A stretch of 64,000 nucleotides of DNA from Sphagnum compactum (GCA_965153455.1 OZ234493.1:27022213-27086212), one strand, 5' to 3'; counted from the first letter of the stretch, positions 1 to 12,966 are shown. The notes: generated by a model from the letters alone, not told the origin. A program made the numbers and translations.

Positions 1-3000
1 GATTTCAAGACGTTTTCAATTGCCATTAGTGCACGGAAAATTTAGTAAAAATAGTTAGACTTTTACACTTAGTTTGTAATGAGTAGGTGTAATATAGAAG
101 GATCGTTTTTAAAATTGCTTCATAGCCAAATTTAGTTAATTCTTCATAATGATAATTATCAATTTCTCTACACCTTCCTTTAGGTGATAACCATTTTGCT
201 TACATGCATAAATTTGTAAAAAAACACCAATCGACTAAAAAAAAGACAACTTACAAAATGGGGCTGAAAATGTCCCTTTAAACTACTATACTTCATCATG
301 AATCTTAACACTCTATTCATGCCTTCCAAGGAAAGGTCAACAAACAAAAGTCTAATGGAAACTCTCTATTCTCATGATTTGATCAAAGCAAGTTTTACAA
401 ATCTAAACATGTTGAAAATAAAGATGATTGTCTTATCATTCAAAGACACTCGAAAAATTAACAAAGTAACTAAATTTGCACAACAATCACATACAAAACC
501 ACATGAATCTAAATAGAATAGACCCAAGTGGTGAGGTGATAAGTTAGCTAGAGAGAACGAAGAAAACACTAACCAAAAAAAAAAAAGTTTACAACATTCA
601 AAGATAGTGGAAAACAAACCCTAAACCAATTAAACTACATGCAACAATGACATGTAGAAACACATAATTACAACAAGGTTCAAACACAAGGTTCAAACAC
701 ATGAAAGCAATGTTAAATTGCAAGCTTCGAACAAAAGTAAACTTCTTAAAAACAAATCAAACGAAAACAACAAAAGAATGTAGCAACATTATGATGCAAA
801 CTTCAAGTGCAAGGTTTTTTTTGAAAAAAAACACCAAACAAACAGCCCTTCAACTTCAACACTTGGTTGCAAGCTCTTCATTTGCACTACAAGCTCCAAG
901 CACAAGCTTAAGAAAAACCTCATTCTTTTCAAGCTACCAAATAAAACCTTGCTCCTTGCAAACTACCCAAAAAAAATCAACTTAAAATCAAGCTTCTTTT
1001 ACAAAACCTCACAAGCTAAAAAGAAGACAATCAAAATAATGATATCCTTTTGTTCTTGAAATCTCCCATAGCTTGCACAAAGAGGAAAAAAAGTAACCCC
1101 CGACAATTGTGATGGCAAATTAAAGGAGCTTTGCAAAACGGGGAGGGGGGCAAGAGGGAAAAAGGCTTAAAATTAGAGGTAGGCGGGTGAGAGAGTGGCT
1201 AGGTAAAAAGGAGAAAGGTGAGGGGTAAGTGGGCTTGGGTTAGTAAACCTAGAGGAGGGGAAGTTGGGTTGGTTTTGGGTTTAGTCCGAATGAAACTCAA
1301 AATGACCTTTCTCCAATTTAGTGCATTAGTGGGTGTTGGGTCATGTGGGCCTATTGGATGCTCCAATGTTATTGACTTGAGTTTGATGCAATGTGTGTGT
1401 TATCAAATGAATTTTGATAATGGAACCAAGAGTTTCCATACAAGTCCGATATTAGTATATTTCCAATAAATTCATATGAAACACATAGGAAGACTATAGT
1501 TATAGAATGATAGTATTGTTAGGTTGAATTAAAATTGGCATAATGTGAAACAACATGTTGTTCATATGATGAAATGACGATATAGTGAGATGGTATATTA
1601 CTTTGAAGTTTGATAATTAAACTCAAGGGTTTCTAGATTGAATACGCCTCATTTTGGTTACACCCTATAATTGGGCATTCCCAAAATAAGAGGTCCCAAG
1701 AATGTTCTATGTAGGATAAAGCCCTAGAGTGGAGCATTTCCAAAATTAAAGGGCCTAATATGAGGTGGGGGTAACAAAGTTTGGCCCTCCATTTTGGAAA
1801 TGTCCCCTTGGTTGTGAGCCTTACCCACTAGAAAGCACAAGGGGTGCCTCATCATAAACCTTAAGCCTAGATCATGAGGTAGTAGGAATTGGAGCAATCT
1901 TAAGAACACTATTATAGTCTATCTTGTTCCTAATTCGTATCCATAAAATCCCTCCTCTTTTATAGGAGTGATATTCAAGGTATAAGGTGCTCTCCAAATA
2001 CATTTAGAAAACTTCTCCAAATTATTTACAAAATAGGTGTTGGTTCATTCAAGGTCTCCTTTCATAATCCAAAATATTTTTCTCTCATAGCCATGATGTT
2101 GATGATGAGCTAATAATCGATAATAAGTTTATACAACCCTAGTTGCCTAAATATTGCAAAAGCTAACCCTTTAGTTACAAAATGGGTATAAAATGGGCAT
2201 GCATTTTCATTATTTATTTAATTAAAATGAAAAAATGTGCACATTTTGAATTTAAAAAATAAATTAAAACTACAATTTGATGTAAAAAATGTAAGAATCA
2301 AAATCTTTGATTCATCCTTGACTAGGATAAACATGTTTACAAATGAACACTTAGTGTATTAAAAGATAATTCATCATGGTGAACATTTGGTTAGCGATGA
2401 AGTTTAAAAATAATTTGTAACTCATCTTGAGGCGCTCCAATAAACTTTTGAATCATCTAATTTTGTTAAGTATTATGAAAGTTATGGCCCAAAACAAGGG
2501 TCTTCCTTTTGAAATACATCTTTACCATACCCGCACTACTACTCTTAATATGTGCACTTTTATCATATGTTAACACCATTCAATTTTATCACATATGATT
2601 TGCCCAAAGTTCTCACCTTCTCACCTATATAATTGGGTCGGGAGCATCACATCTCACATAGAAATTTATGTTTTGGGAAGCTCCCAAGTTTTAAGGTTTG
2701 TTTTTTTTTTCAATTGGCCACTCAAATTGGCAAATTGCAAGGGGAAAAAGAAAACTTGGGAGGCACCTTATTTAGTTAATAAAACAAATAAATTTTATAG
2801 CTTAAGCCATATTGACTATTTTTTTAAACTCGAATGTTAAAACATATCCAACTTTGAGTACATGTATTTCTTACATATTATCTAAGGTTGTGACTAGGGC
2901 ATAATTTTTCAAATGTTAATTTTGAAGAAAATACATTAGGGTTAATAACCCAACCTATCCATACCTAGCGATTACATTTGGGTAAAGTATCTATTTGCAC

Positions 3001-4274
3001 ACCATTGACAAACAATTTTAGGAATATAATTTTCATGTAACCAATTAAATGGTTCAATATGCACCCATAAGTGCCCATCATTCATGGGGAAAGGGATTTT
3101 TTGTTGTCCCCAATGTGTTTCCAAGGGGTTCCCATCAAGTTCCAAAAATGTGACCCAATGTGTTCCAAATAACACCACATTTTTATCCCATATGGTTTGC
3201 CCAAACTTACTTATTAATGTGAAGAATTTTCTAAGCGTTGGTATAAAAACCATTTTGCATAATCATTCATATGCTTGTCCATTGACAATTCATACCTACC
3301 ATGTTTTCAAACCTAACTATTTCACTCTTTTTTCCTACCACCAAGATGGATATGAAAAGGTAAATTAACATTACATTTTTCATATCCATGATATTTATAT
3401 TAATTCTAATTAAATTAAATTTGAGCTTGATATAAATGATGATGAACTATTGCAAAACATCTAGGAACATAAGAAAAAAATTAAAAATAGTTGATCATCA
3501 TTGGTAGTTTGAAGTAGAGCCCATATATATATATCTATATATTAGGACCAAAGGGAAGCACCTTTGTGCTTCTATTTTAAAGAGAGACCAATGTTTTCAA
3601 AATAGAAGTGATGGGGCAATCAATTTTTTTGGAATTTGGGGGATTTTCCCATTAAAAAAAAATCAATTTTGCATCGATGTAAATGTAGTAAAGCTTCAAG
3701 ATATTTGTTGATCCATTTTGATCCCAATCCTTGTCTTAGCAATCCAATTCCATACATAGTATGGGCATTGGCGATACGGTTGTAGCATTGCATCCCATGA
3801 TGTTAGTACTTAGTAAGTACCTTTAAGGCTGGAAAAAAGATGATTTTCAAGCACTTGGTTTGGAAGGTGATAGTTTGTATAACAAATTAGGTCATGGAAA
3901 AATATGTAAATTAGGGTTTTCATTGTTTTTCCCCATTTTTTTCATTTCTGAAAAGAAAAAACTCACCAAGTTGTGAAAATTTTCCCCAAAAAAAAAAGTG
4001 AATTTTCTCTCAACTGATGCTAAATCATAAATTTTTATTTTTATTTATTTTTGAATATATAGTTCTAGTGTGTTTAAAGTTTTATTTTCTTTGCATTTTT
4101 AAGGCACATTCTGATTCCTATCCCACAATCAGGTTCAATGTAAAAAGAAAAACACAGCACCAGAACCTTGAGTTTGGTCATACACAGGGTAAGATTTTTA
4201 TAAAAAACCTGCCAGAAAAAAAAGTACATTAGCATTCAACGGGAGATGAAACTCAGAAAACCATCAATTTTGGT
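1..4274. other. AT-rich spacer, no gene supported
   Basis: No open frame here exceeds about 95 codons and none resembles a known protein. The stretch is AT-rich with A and T homopolymers, a purine-rich patch near 1,137-1,265 rich in G runs, and a short (AT)n tract near 3,520-3,540. A palindromic TAGCCAAATTTAG-type motif near 123-135 recurs elsewhere in the window. It most likely consists of decayed transposon sequence, but no transposase fragment was recognised. Confidence 0.5.
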
Positions 4275-4631
4275 AGTAAACTGAGCCTCATACTGTCTTT
4301 CCTTTTTCTCCTGAGCGCCTCCTCCACTGCTGCTACAGAATTTCACTTGTTTCTAACTTTAGAACTACTATAATTAGTCTCGAACCTCGTGCATTAAATG
4401 CTGAGTTTCAGCATTTCATACTCAGATTTAATAAAAATGTCTTTACTTTGCCAGTAAACAGAGCCTCATCCTGTCTTTCCTTTCTCCTCAGCGCCTCCTC
4501 CCTCCACTGCTGCTACAGAATTTCACTTGCTTCTAACTTTAGAACTACTATAGTTAGTCTCGAACCTCGTGCATTAAATGCTGAGTTTCAGCATTTCATA
4601 CTCAGATTTAATAAAAGTGTCTTTACTTTGC
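4275..4631. repeat. Two-copy tandem duplication, unit about 178 bp
   Basis: Two adjacent copies start with AGTAAACTGAGCCTCAT (4,275) and AGTAAACAGAGCCTCAT (4,453), and each ends with CTTTACTTTGC. They differ by a few substitutions and small indels, so the duplication is fairly recent. No coding function is evident. Confidence 0.85.
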
Positions 4632-7600
4632 GGGTACCACTGAAAGAGAGGATAGGGGGTGAAAGGAGGCCCAAAGACAGGGTGAAAACAGGCTTACTTT
4701 ACGGATAACTCTATTATCCTATGTTTTTTTTTATTAGATCTGCCCAGTGGGAAATGACCAAAAAAAAAAACTGACTTCCACATAGATACATGTTGGGTTG
4801 TGGGAATCAAAATTTTGGCTTGAACTATGAACCACTTTGTAAGGCAAAGTTGGAGACCTAACTCTACTAGGAAAGAACAAAACCCTACCTATTCCAAAAT
4901 TTCCTTTGTAATTTCAGTTACCTACCTTCACACAATTTCCTTTTCAAGCATAAAGGGCTCCAACCTTTCACTCACAAAACATCCCAATTTTTGTCCACAC
5001 CTTCATTTTATTTTATTTTTTGAGTTTATTTTCAAGTTTTGAGGGTAAACTTGAAACTCGAATTCTCTTCCAATCTCAAACTCCCCATAAATACCAATCC
5101 ACATAGCCCCTGGCACCACCCTTAGAACCTTACACCTTTGCTCCTTCCCATTACCTATCCATTCCTCTCAACGGCCATGGTACATTATTATCCTTGATTT
5201 TTTATCGAGGGTTTAGGGTTTAGACCCACTCCTCCCAAGGGACAATAACCGGGACAATAACCTTATCATGAAGAGGCTCTTGTTCACAAATGCCGACTGA
5301 AGCGTTTGTTTTCTCTCTCTCACACTTGAGATCCGAGGGCTTGAAGGGGAAGGTTATTAGTTATTACCTTCCAAATACATGTGTAGAGAGCATCCATAAA
5401 AAAAGTTTTAGTGCAAGGATTGAAGGAAATTAGAACACACAAGGGACCACAAATGTGGGTTTAGAATGAAACCCCGGTTAAAAACTGGAACCCAAGGTTC
5501 TTCATGAAAGTCAAGAACCACCCAACACTGGTGTTAACCTAGGTTACTTGGTGTTGAAACATTTTTCAACATTTGGCCTCACTTTTTTTTAAAAAAATAC
5601 TATTCATTTTCTGAATGATGTTGTGTTGAAATGGAAACGGTGAGTATGACACAAAAGAAAAAATACATATAAAATGCATGTAGACGCTCACCTATCATCC
5701 AATCTATATTTTGTTCTTTTTGCATTTGAGTAAGGTTTATCTACTTGAGCATCATTGAGCTTTTTTAATTTTATTTTTCTTTTGAATTATTTATGTGACA
5801 CTAGTTGCATGAGCATATTACTAATAAAAGCAAAGAAGTTAGAGTCAATTTTGCATACCATGACAAGAAAAAAAATCTTTTTTTTTTCTTGCAAGTAGAG
5901 AATAATATGAAATGAGATAGTACTTTAGATAAGGATGATGCAAGTTTGGAAGAAACAATGGACAAGTGCTAAAAGCACATTTTTAAAAAGTGATGAAACC
6001 ACTTTCTATTTATACAAGTTTGGAGGATGTATAAACTCTTTACCAATTTTCAAAATGATTTTTTTCTGATTTAAAATGAATTTTTTAAATGAGGGACCAA
6101 AAAAAAAAATTGGAATTTGAACTTACTAGAAGGAAAAGAAAAAATAAAATGAACAAATGTTGTAAGGGTTTTGATTATAATAAGAGTATCACTATATTTA
6201 CATTAGGTCGGTGTCTAAAATGTATTGATTTCTTTCAATTGAACCACGAAATTCATGAACATCCACTAAAATCAAATGTAAATTTGTTTTCATAATAACA
6301 TTAATTTCAACCTTAAATGCCAAATAGCTTCCATGTGTTATTGCAACATCAAGAGTCAATAATTTCTCTCTCTTTTTGGAAAATTTTGGCAAAAATTTTA
6401 CCTAAATATTCCAATTTTAATATATGCAAACAATTTCATATGAAAAAAGTCCCAAATTAGTGAGCTTCTATTTTTTATATAAAATAGGTCATAACTCTAT
6501 ATGAGGTTTGAACATGTAGTAAATGACATAGAAGGAATTAAGATGCTTAAATATTTATACATTAGCATTTCATTTATAACAAAATTTGGCTAAACCTTCT
6601 TTGGAACGGGTGAATAACTTGTTATTTCTCCTTTAAAAAATTTCCTCAAGTGGTTATGGGTGAACAAATTTTTATGTCTATTTTATTCCATTAATCTTTT
6701 TCTATTTTGAAATGGGTGAAAAAAAATTCTTTTATTCACAAATATTTTCTAAAAATCTTCTTTTGAATGGTTGTTAAGTTGTTTGGAATGATAATGGTTA
6801 CAATTTATTTTTCTTTCCTTTCAACCTTTTTTTCTTCGAAAATTGGTGGATAATAATTTTACAATTTTTTCAACCTGCCCCTCCTTTCGAATGAGTAAGT
6901 AGTTTTTTTTCCCCTTCCATTCATATTCTTTTACAAAATGAGTGAAGAATTTAATTCTTTTCCTCCAACCTCTTTCTCCCTTTGAAAGGATGAACAATTT
7001 TTATTATTTTTGTGAACCTCCATTTTTTAAAAACCCTAAAAATGTACCATAAATATACATTCTTCTTGCCCCTCCAACCACCTTCTCCTTTGGAAAGGAT
7101 GGACCATCAAATTTTCTTCCCTCTTCAACATCCTACTTCTTGGCCTCTCCCAAAACCCCACACAATTTAACAATAGCATTCACGAAGATGGAAATAATAC
7201 ATGTTTGTGTGGGGCCTTTCCTATTGTCTACAACCCATTTTGGATATGTATCATTTCATATTCACATTATCTATGTTCAAATAAATTATCTACCTCTTTT
7301 CTCATACCCACTTATTGTGAAAAATCACATGTTACGTATAATTTAATAATGGCCAAAGTTATTCATGTTTAAATAATAAAATGAAAGTGAAATATTATGG
7401 GAATACATGATGCAACACATATAATGAAATTGTCTTGCATTTTACTAAAAATTTCATAACAAATTGACATTGTTTTGTGAGATTCAATGTTAATATGCCA
7501 CTCCACCCTGATGAATTGCATTTATTTTCCATTTAAAAATCCTTTGGACATTGAGGATCCTAAGTCTCCATAACATAAATTTCCACATCTATTAATTTCC

Positions 7601-9535
7601 AACATGAGGAACATTTATCCAATGAAGTATGTAGCTTCATGTTAGATTGTAAGAATAAATCATTAAAGCAATAAAAATTATAGCACATAATGTTATATAA
7701 CTAAGGAAAATTTTGGAGCAAAATTGTTATTTTTAAATATTTTTGCAATAATTGATAATACACAACAAAGCATGGAAATTGGAAGTATAACTGAATTTTT
7801 ATTTCATAGCAAGACTTCTACCCACCAAAAAATATTTAACAATTTGTAAAACATAATTGGTATAAAATGGCTTTCAAAACAAAGAGATATCATGTAGTTT
7901 TGGCGATTTTCATTGCCATTCCTGAAAATGAAATATTAACACTAGTTAACGGTAGTATTAACACACAAATACACAAATGAAATAAATTTGATTGAATAGG
8001 TATGTTCACATAAATAATATTATTATTTTTGAAATTGTAGTTTGAGGTAACTTGGCCATAAAATTATTTGTCCACAATTAAACCCTTTTGATTAAATTGC
8101 ATCATATGTTACCCTCAAACCCTAAACCCATTTGGTTTGGAGTTTGGTCTTTTGCTTTGATAATTGTTTTGGGAGAGGTTATGGGTTCAATTCCCCATGA
8201 ATTTAACCTGACCATAAAGATTAGATAACCTAACCCTAATAAATAAAGGTCATGAGGCACATAATTGTAGGGAGCCATTTAATGAGCACCTTTGGGCTAG
8301 GGACCACCAAACAGCATTGCTTTCAAAAGTGAAGAAGACAATAGTTTTTATTGAGTGCAAAGCTCTTCAATCAAATTTAGTTGGCAAACTGGTTTGTCAA
8401 TATTTTTGCTAACCATCAAATGAAGGTTTTCATGTCTTGTAGTGTGACTTTCAAATTAACTTTGCAAGACTTGACAATCAGGGGTTTTTTTTTAATTAAT
8501 TTTAAAAATTATATATATTTTTAAAATATCAATTTGGTGACATTAAAAAAAATTCAAAATTTTCCCCAAAAAAGGAGAAATTTAGTTGAATTTTTGGTTT
8601 AAAAGTTCCAAAAAATTCCCACTTTTTGGTTTTTTTCAAAAAGAAAAAAATTTCAGTGAAAGAAAACAATTGTTGACATTCATTGCAATATATTTACTTA
8701 TATTTAATTTTCTTTTATGAAAAATTAAATATTTTTCTTCTATAAATTTTGTTTGAAAACACATTCAATTAGGTTTTGCATGTGTTTGAAGTAAAAAGTA
8801 CAATTTTTTCCTAAGATCTATGCCTAAAAAAAGTCCCCTCTTATTATTATAATGATTTTTTTGCAAAATTCCTCAACAATGCTAATGAATCTAAGGTAAG
8901 AATAAACTTGATGATGAACAATTAAACACCCTTTCCCAAAGGAATTAATTTAAAAGATTATTTTGAACAATAATGCATATATAGGGTTCATAGTTTTTAT
9001 TTTCCAAAAAAATTAGGAAGAAATTGTCTTCCACTCAGAATTTTTTTTCCACTTTAGGTAAGTATTGTTGAACAACTCTTTTTTTTTGTCTTTTTTCTTT
9101 TTTGGAATGTGCCATGGGACCCTCAAAATATTATTTACTTGAAGATCATGGTCCTTCAAAGGCACTTTACTTTCTTAAAAAGGGGATGAACATAATGAAA
9201 GTACTCCTAAGGATGGATGACCTAATTAAAGAAACAACATGGTTGCAAAGTTAACATGGATGGAGCCCATGAAGCCCTTCTCCAAAAGGGGGGGGGGGAT
9301 AGTACTAGACCAAAAATTATTTAAAAATTATTTAGTTATTTATTAAAAGGCTTTTGTTATTGTTGAGAGACGGGATTGTTTTTAAAAAAATTATAAAAAA
9401 AGTCGTGCAAGTTTCGGGTGTCGTCTTTGTATATGTTCTCGAGAGAAGGGTGTTTTTTCATGTGCAAAAAAGTTAAATAAATAAATAAATAAATCGACTT
9501 TCGCAATGTCGATATGGGGGGGTGGGATGTTGAGT
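4632..9535. other. AT-rich spacer with transposon-end remnants
   Basis: No gene is supported. Near 5,514-5,531 the sequence AGAACCACCCAACACTGG resembles the end of the hAT relic at 16.44 kb (ACCGCCCAACACTA), so a short non-autonomous relative may lie here. Between about 6,599 and 7,105 a degenerate motif of the form CCTTTGAAAGGATGAA recurs about seven times at irregular spacing. A poly-G tract of ten lies at 9,289-9,298. Confidence 0.45.
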
Positions 9536-9553
9536 TCTTCTTGAGAAAAAGTC

Positions 9554-9562
9554 TTTAAATAA
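9554..9562 (+). promoter_or_regulatory. Possible distal TATA element for the IQD-like gene
   Basis: TTTAAATAA precedes a C/T-rich, locally GC-richer stretch that looks like a leader (9,580-9,640). A GTAAGT donor at 9,923 and an AG acceptor at 10,021 (or 10,150) could remove a 5' UTR intron. An alternative, stronger TATATATAAAAA lies at 10,099-10,110, nearer the coding start. Which of them is used cannot be told from sequence. Confidence 0.3.
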
Positions 9563-9922
9563 GGGGGGCACACACAACCTTCGTACCTGTCTCATTTCAT
9601 TCTCTTGTGTCGATCGAGCTCTCGAACGTATTGTAGTTGATGACATTCAGTTTTCGCCCATCTTCTGATGGGGCGTAATCTTTTCTCTACTCAATTTTAT
9701 TTTGTGACCAAATTTTTCGTTATTTGGGGTTATGGTTTTATACATACGTGACACATGTTTTTTTTTAAAATTTTTAATAATGTGTTTTTTTTTTCTTTTG
9801 CGGAAGCACTAATCCGCCACTAATCCCTCACTTATGAGCTTAATTTTTAAGCTTATTCCGTGCTCAATTTGGAAGAGGAAGAAGAACAAGAAGAGAACCC
9901 CGCGAATCCGGTGATTAACAAA

Positions 9923-10021
9923 GTAAGTAAGTACCTTGTAGTGCAGTGGGGATCCCCAAGAGTTAGGACTTAGGACATGCACGTTAGTCACTAATCTTTT
10001 TACTAATCCTTTTAATTTCAG
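9923..10021 (+). other. Possible 5' UTR intron of the IQD-like gene
   Basis: A consensus donor (AAA|GTAAGT) and a T-rich acceptor ending AATTTCAG bound 99 nt. A second acceptor, ATAATTGCAG, ends at 10,150. The intron is only relevant if transcription begins near the 9.55-kb TATA-like site. If the 10.1-kb TATA is the real promoter, this is untranscribed DNA. Confidence 0.3.
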
Positions 10022-10098
10022 TTAATTGGGAGTTTGTTGTGATGTACATAATTGTGTTTTCAATTTAATTTTGGGTGTCTTGGCTGTTTTTTTGGTGG

Positions 10099-10110
10099 TA
10101 TATATAAAAA
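10099..10110 (+). promoter_or_regulatory. TATA-box candidate for the IQD-like gene
   Basis: TATATATAAAAA lies about 645 bp upstream of the start codon. It would give a leader of about 600 nt containing a (GTT)n trinucleotide run at about 10,529-10,553. The motif matches the plant TATA consensus well, but the area is AT-rich, so chance matches are possible. Confidence 0.4.
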
Positions 10111-10753
10111 GTTTAGGATTTTTGAGATTTGATAAAAATAATAATTGCAGTTTTTTTGAGAGATTTTTTTTGGCGAATTAATTATGTGTTAAGATTAGGG
10201 TTTAGTGTAGTTTTGGATTGAAGAGATTTTTTGGTGAGAGACAATTTCAGTGTCTCAAGATTTGGTAGTGTGTTTTTTGAGAAGAACTTGTGTTTTTTTT
10301 GGTGGGTTTTGTGGGTTTAGTGAGCATTTCAATTTGATTTTTTTGTTTTTTGGAGTTGCTCTTGCTGTTGCTCTTTTTCTGTGGGTTTTGAGTTTGTTGT
10401 GGTGATTTCTTTGGTTTTTTTTTTGTTTTGTCACTATTTTGTTTTTGGTTGCATTTTTCTTGTTCCATCTATACCTAGGTACTCGTCGTTCATCTTTGCA
10501 GAGAGATTTTGTGAGAAAGATTTTGGACGTTGTTGTTGTTGTTGTTGTTGTTGTAGCAAAAGGAGGTGCAAGCAAAGAAGCTTTGGTTTTACTTATCTGA
10601 ATTTGTATTTGTGCTGTTGTTGTGGTGGCTTTGGGTGGGTGATGTTTTTGGGGATCCCTTCTTCTTTCCTCTGCAAGCGTGGGAATCCTGAGCAAGTAGC
10701 AGTGTGAAGGAGCCGGAGGAGGAGGAGCAGCAGTAGCAAGCAGTGGCGGCACG

Positions 10754-12355
10754 ATGAGGAAGAAAGTCTCTTGGACGGTATGGAAGAAGCAGTTGAAGCA
10801 GTATGTTGCATCTGGTACCAAACTGCCGGCAGTGGAAGTGAATGAAGAGAATGGGCAGGAAGAGAATGAACCGGTGGTCGATGGCAGCAGCTACAATGAT
10901 GATCATCACATTGGAGATTTAAGCATTGGGTCGTCTTCCTCTTGCGCGGATCTCAAGTCTTCTGATGATGCAAGTCAGAGAGAAGAAGAGAAGCAGCCGC
11001 AGAAGCAGTCATGCAGCTTGAAAGCAAACGTCCCGGAGGTCGAACTTGCACCGCTGACGCCTCCACGATCAAATCCTCCTCTTGGGTCCGCCGCACCACA
11101 AAGATCATCACCGCCGACGCCGCCAGGCTCAAGATCCAATTCTGTCTCTGCATCTGCCGTCGGGAGTGCATTGACCAAGGGAGCATTCAAACATGTGTAC
11201 AGATCAGGACCTGTGCGAAAGAAGCTTTCATCACGAACCACATCTGGAGGAGGAGGAGCTCTAAGCGATGTGAGTGGTGCATCGCAACAGAAAGAAGAAG
11301 AGATGAGCATCGCCGCTGCCACCACGATCCAAGCAGCTTTTCGTGTATATAGGTCCCGCAGCAGCTCATCGCCGGAAGAGATGTGGTCCGAGGGGATCAG
11401 CAACCCGATCGGGATGTTAGAGAAAGAGCTGGGACAAACCCAATTCTCAAGCACCCAACACATGATTTCCCAGCCAAGTCCAGGAGGTGCAGATCAGAAG
11501 AACATCAACGGAGAATGGGATGCCGATACGCGTACTCTTGCGGTTTGTGAAGCTAGTGCACAATTGAAACAGGTAGGGGCTATCAAGAGAGAGAGGACAA
11601 GAGAATATGCGCATGCTCTTCGCCGATTGAGATATGGTCTTGAACAGAATAATAAGGGTTCTACTGCAAGAGCTCTACAGGCTACCGATGACAAGCTGCT
11701 GGACAAGCCAGGCTATGTGTTGAATTGGCTGGAGCGCGCACAAGGAGTTGCTGTTAACGACAACAACTATGTACCCAAAACTGTCAGTAGTGATGCCACA
11801 CAAAAGCAGCTTCCATCTGAGATTAGCTTGTCGCTGAACAATGGGATTGCCAATGGTACTGCTACTAAGAAAAAGAAGCCTAATGGGACTGAGAAAGAGA
11901 ATTCAAGGCGCAGCAGCGACAACAAAACAACAAAGCCCAAAAATGGCGACGAAGAGAAGAAATCCAACAACAGAAATGTTGATCAGAAGACGAAGCAGTT
12001 ACGAGAGAAATTATCGGAAGCCGTCACAACAACAACCCATTCACCTCTTGGCGGTGCTGAGAATGTTGGCAATCGATTTGATGTTGATCATGGTATTGAA
12101 GAATTCTATTTACAAAACCGATCATCATCAGCTTCTCCTCCTCATCCGACCACCACAGGGAGCAATAACAAGAACGACAGAAGAAGACGAAATAGCGTTG
12201 CCGGAGGTAATATTGCTACTGCCGCCGCTGCTGCTGAAGTAGTAACATCAACAGCGCAGCAGCAACGCAGGCTTTCTTCTTCACCATTTGCAGGGGTGAA
12301 AGCTTCAATTCCCTCTGCAGGCGGCAATCCAAAGAAGCTTCCCTTCAAGATCTAA
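10754..12355 (+). CDS. IQD: IQD-like (IQ67-domain family) calmodulin-binding protein, atypical
   Basis: The 533-residue protein is encoded in one open frame with ATG at 10,754 and TAA at 12,353. IQD proteins bind calmodulin and commonly associate with microtubules or the plasma membrane. What is seen: a basic, Trp-containing N terminus (MRKKVSWTVWKKQLK), a Ser/Pro-rich stretch (residues 93-135), an IQ motif IQAAFRVYRSR at 192-202, the family's KRER..EYA block at 278-286 and NWLER at 324-328, then a low-complexity basic, Ser/Asn-rich tail ending in KKLPFKI. The order IQ, then KRERxxAYA, then WLER is that of IQD proteins. Odd points: only one IQ motif is recognisable instead of the usual three in IQ67, and the coding region lacks the family's typical intron inside IQ67. 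It could be a diverged IQD lineage or a former retrocopy. In-frame ATGs further upstream are absent, which supports this start. The family call is inference from motifs. Confidence 0.8.
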   Translation: MRKKVSWTVWKKQLKQYVASGTKLPAVEVNEENGQEENEPVVDGSSYNDDHHIGDLSIGSSSSCADLKSSDDASQREEEKQPQKQSCSLKANVPEVELAPLTPPRSNPPLGSAAPQRSSPPTPPGSRSNSVSASAVGSALTKGAFKHVYRSGPVRKKLSSRTTSGGGGALSDVSGASQQKEEEMSIAAATTIQAAFRVYRSRSSSSPEEMWSEGISNPIGMLEKELGQTQFSSTQHMISQPSPGGADQKNINGEWDADTRTLAVCEASAQLKQVGAIKRERTREYAHALRRLRYGLEQNNKGSTARALQATDDKLLDKPGYVLNWLERAQGVAVNDNNYVPKTVSSDATQKQLPSEISLSLNNGIANGTATKKKKPNGTEKENSRRSSDNKTTKPKNGDEEKKSNNRNVDQKTKQLREKLSEAVTTTTHSPLGGAENVGNRFDVDHGIEEFYLQNRSSSASPPHPTTTGSNNKNDRRRRNSVAGGNIATAAAAAEVVTSTAQQQRRLSSSPFAGVKASIPSAGGNPKKLPFKI

Positions 12356-12504
12356 GAAAGCAAAAAACAAAACAAAACAAATAAAAAATAGCAAGAGTTT
12401 GCTGCAGCAGGTACTCATAAAACACACACGCTCGCTCACTCGCATCGTAAATCCCCCAATTGTGATGGTGTCGCAGATAGACTGTTGCAACGCAGAAAGC
12501 CAGA

Positions 12505-12539
<35 letters not shown>

Positions 12540-12637
12540 CTTCTGCAACCCAATCGATTCCTAAACTCCTCACCCTAAAACCCTTTCTCTCTGTGCAACC
12601 CAGTCGATTCCTAAAACCCTAAACCTAAAACCCTAAA

Positions 12638-12679
<42 letters not shown>

Positions 12680-12836
12680 ATATAGTCGATTCTTAAATCC
12701 TAAACCTAAACCCTATAACCCTTTTATCTCTGTGCAACCCTGTCGATTCCTAAAACCCTAAAACCCTCTCTCTCTCTCTTTGCAATGCAGTTGACTCCTT
12801 AAACCCTAAAACTCTCTCTCTTTCTCTCTTTCTCTG
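12505..12836. repeat. Telobox / CT-microsatellite tandem array in the IQD 3' region
   Basis: About five or six degenerate units carry TGCAACCCAGTCGATTCCTA, then one or more CCCTAAA telomere-type repeats, then a (CT)n run. Unit starts are near 12,484, 12,543, 12,592, 12,680, 12,731 and 12,780. The longest CT runs are 12,505-12,536 and 12,640-12,677. The array starts about 150 bp after the IQD stop codon, so it probably falls in the 3' UTR or just downstream. Confidence 0.85.
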
Positions 12837-12966
12837 TCTACTGAAAGGCGTATGTGGATTAGTTTGTGAAGAAGATGACCCTTCTTCTGCTTTCTTTTCA
12901 TTTTCTTTCCCTTTTCCTTTCTACTCTTGGATCTTCTTTCTGCATGTTATAAGTTGCAACAACAAC

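Noticed and set aside
8140-8210. GGGTTCAATTCCC resembling a tRNA B box
   Set aside because: No complementary acceptor stem or anticodon arm at the expected distance upstream.
10255-10909. Several long minus-strand frames upstream of the IQD-like gene
   Set aside because: Low-complexity translations (poly-T, poly-P, poly-K) of T/G-rich leader sequence; no domain.
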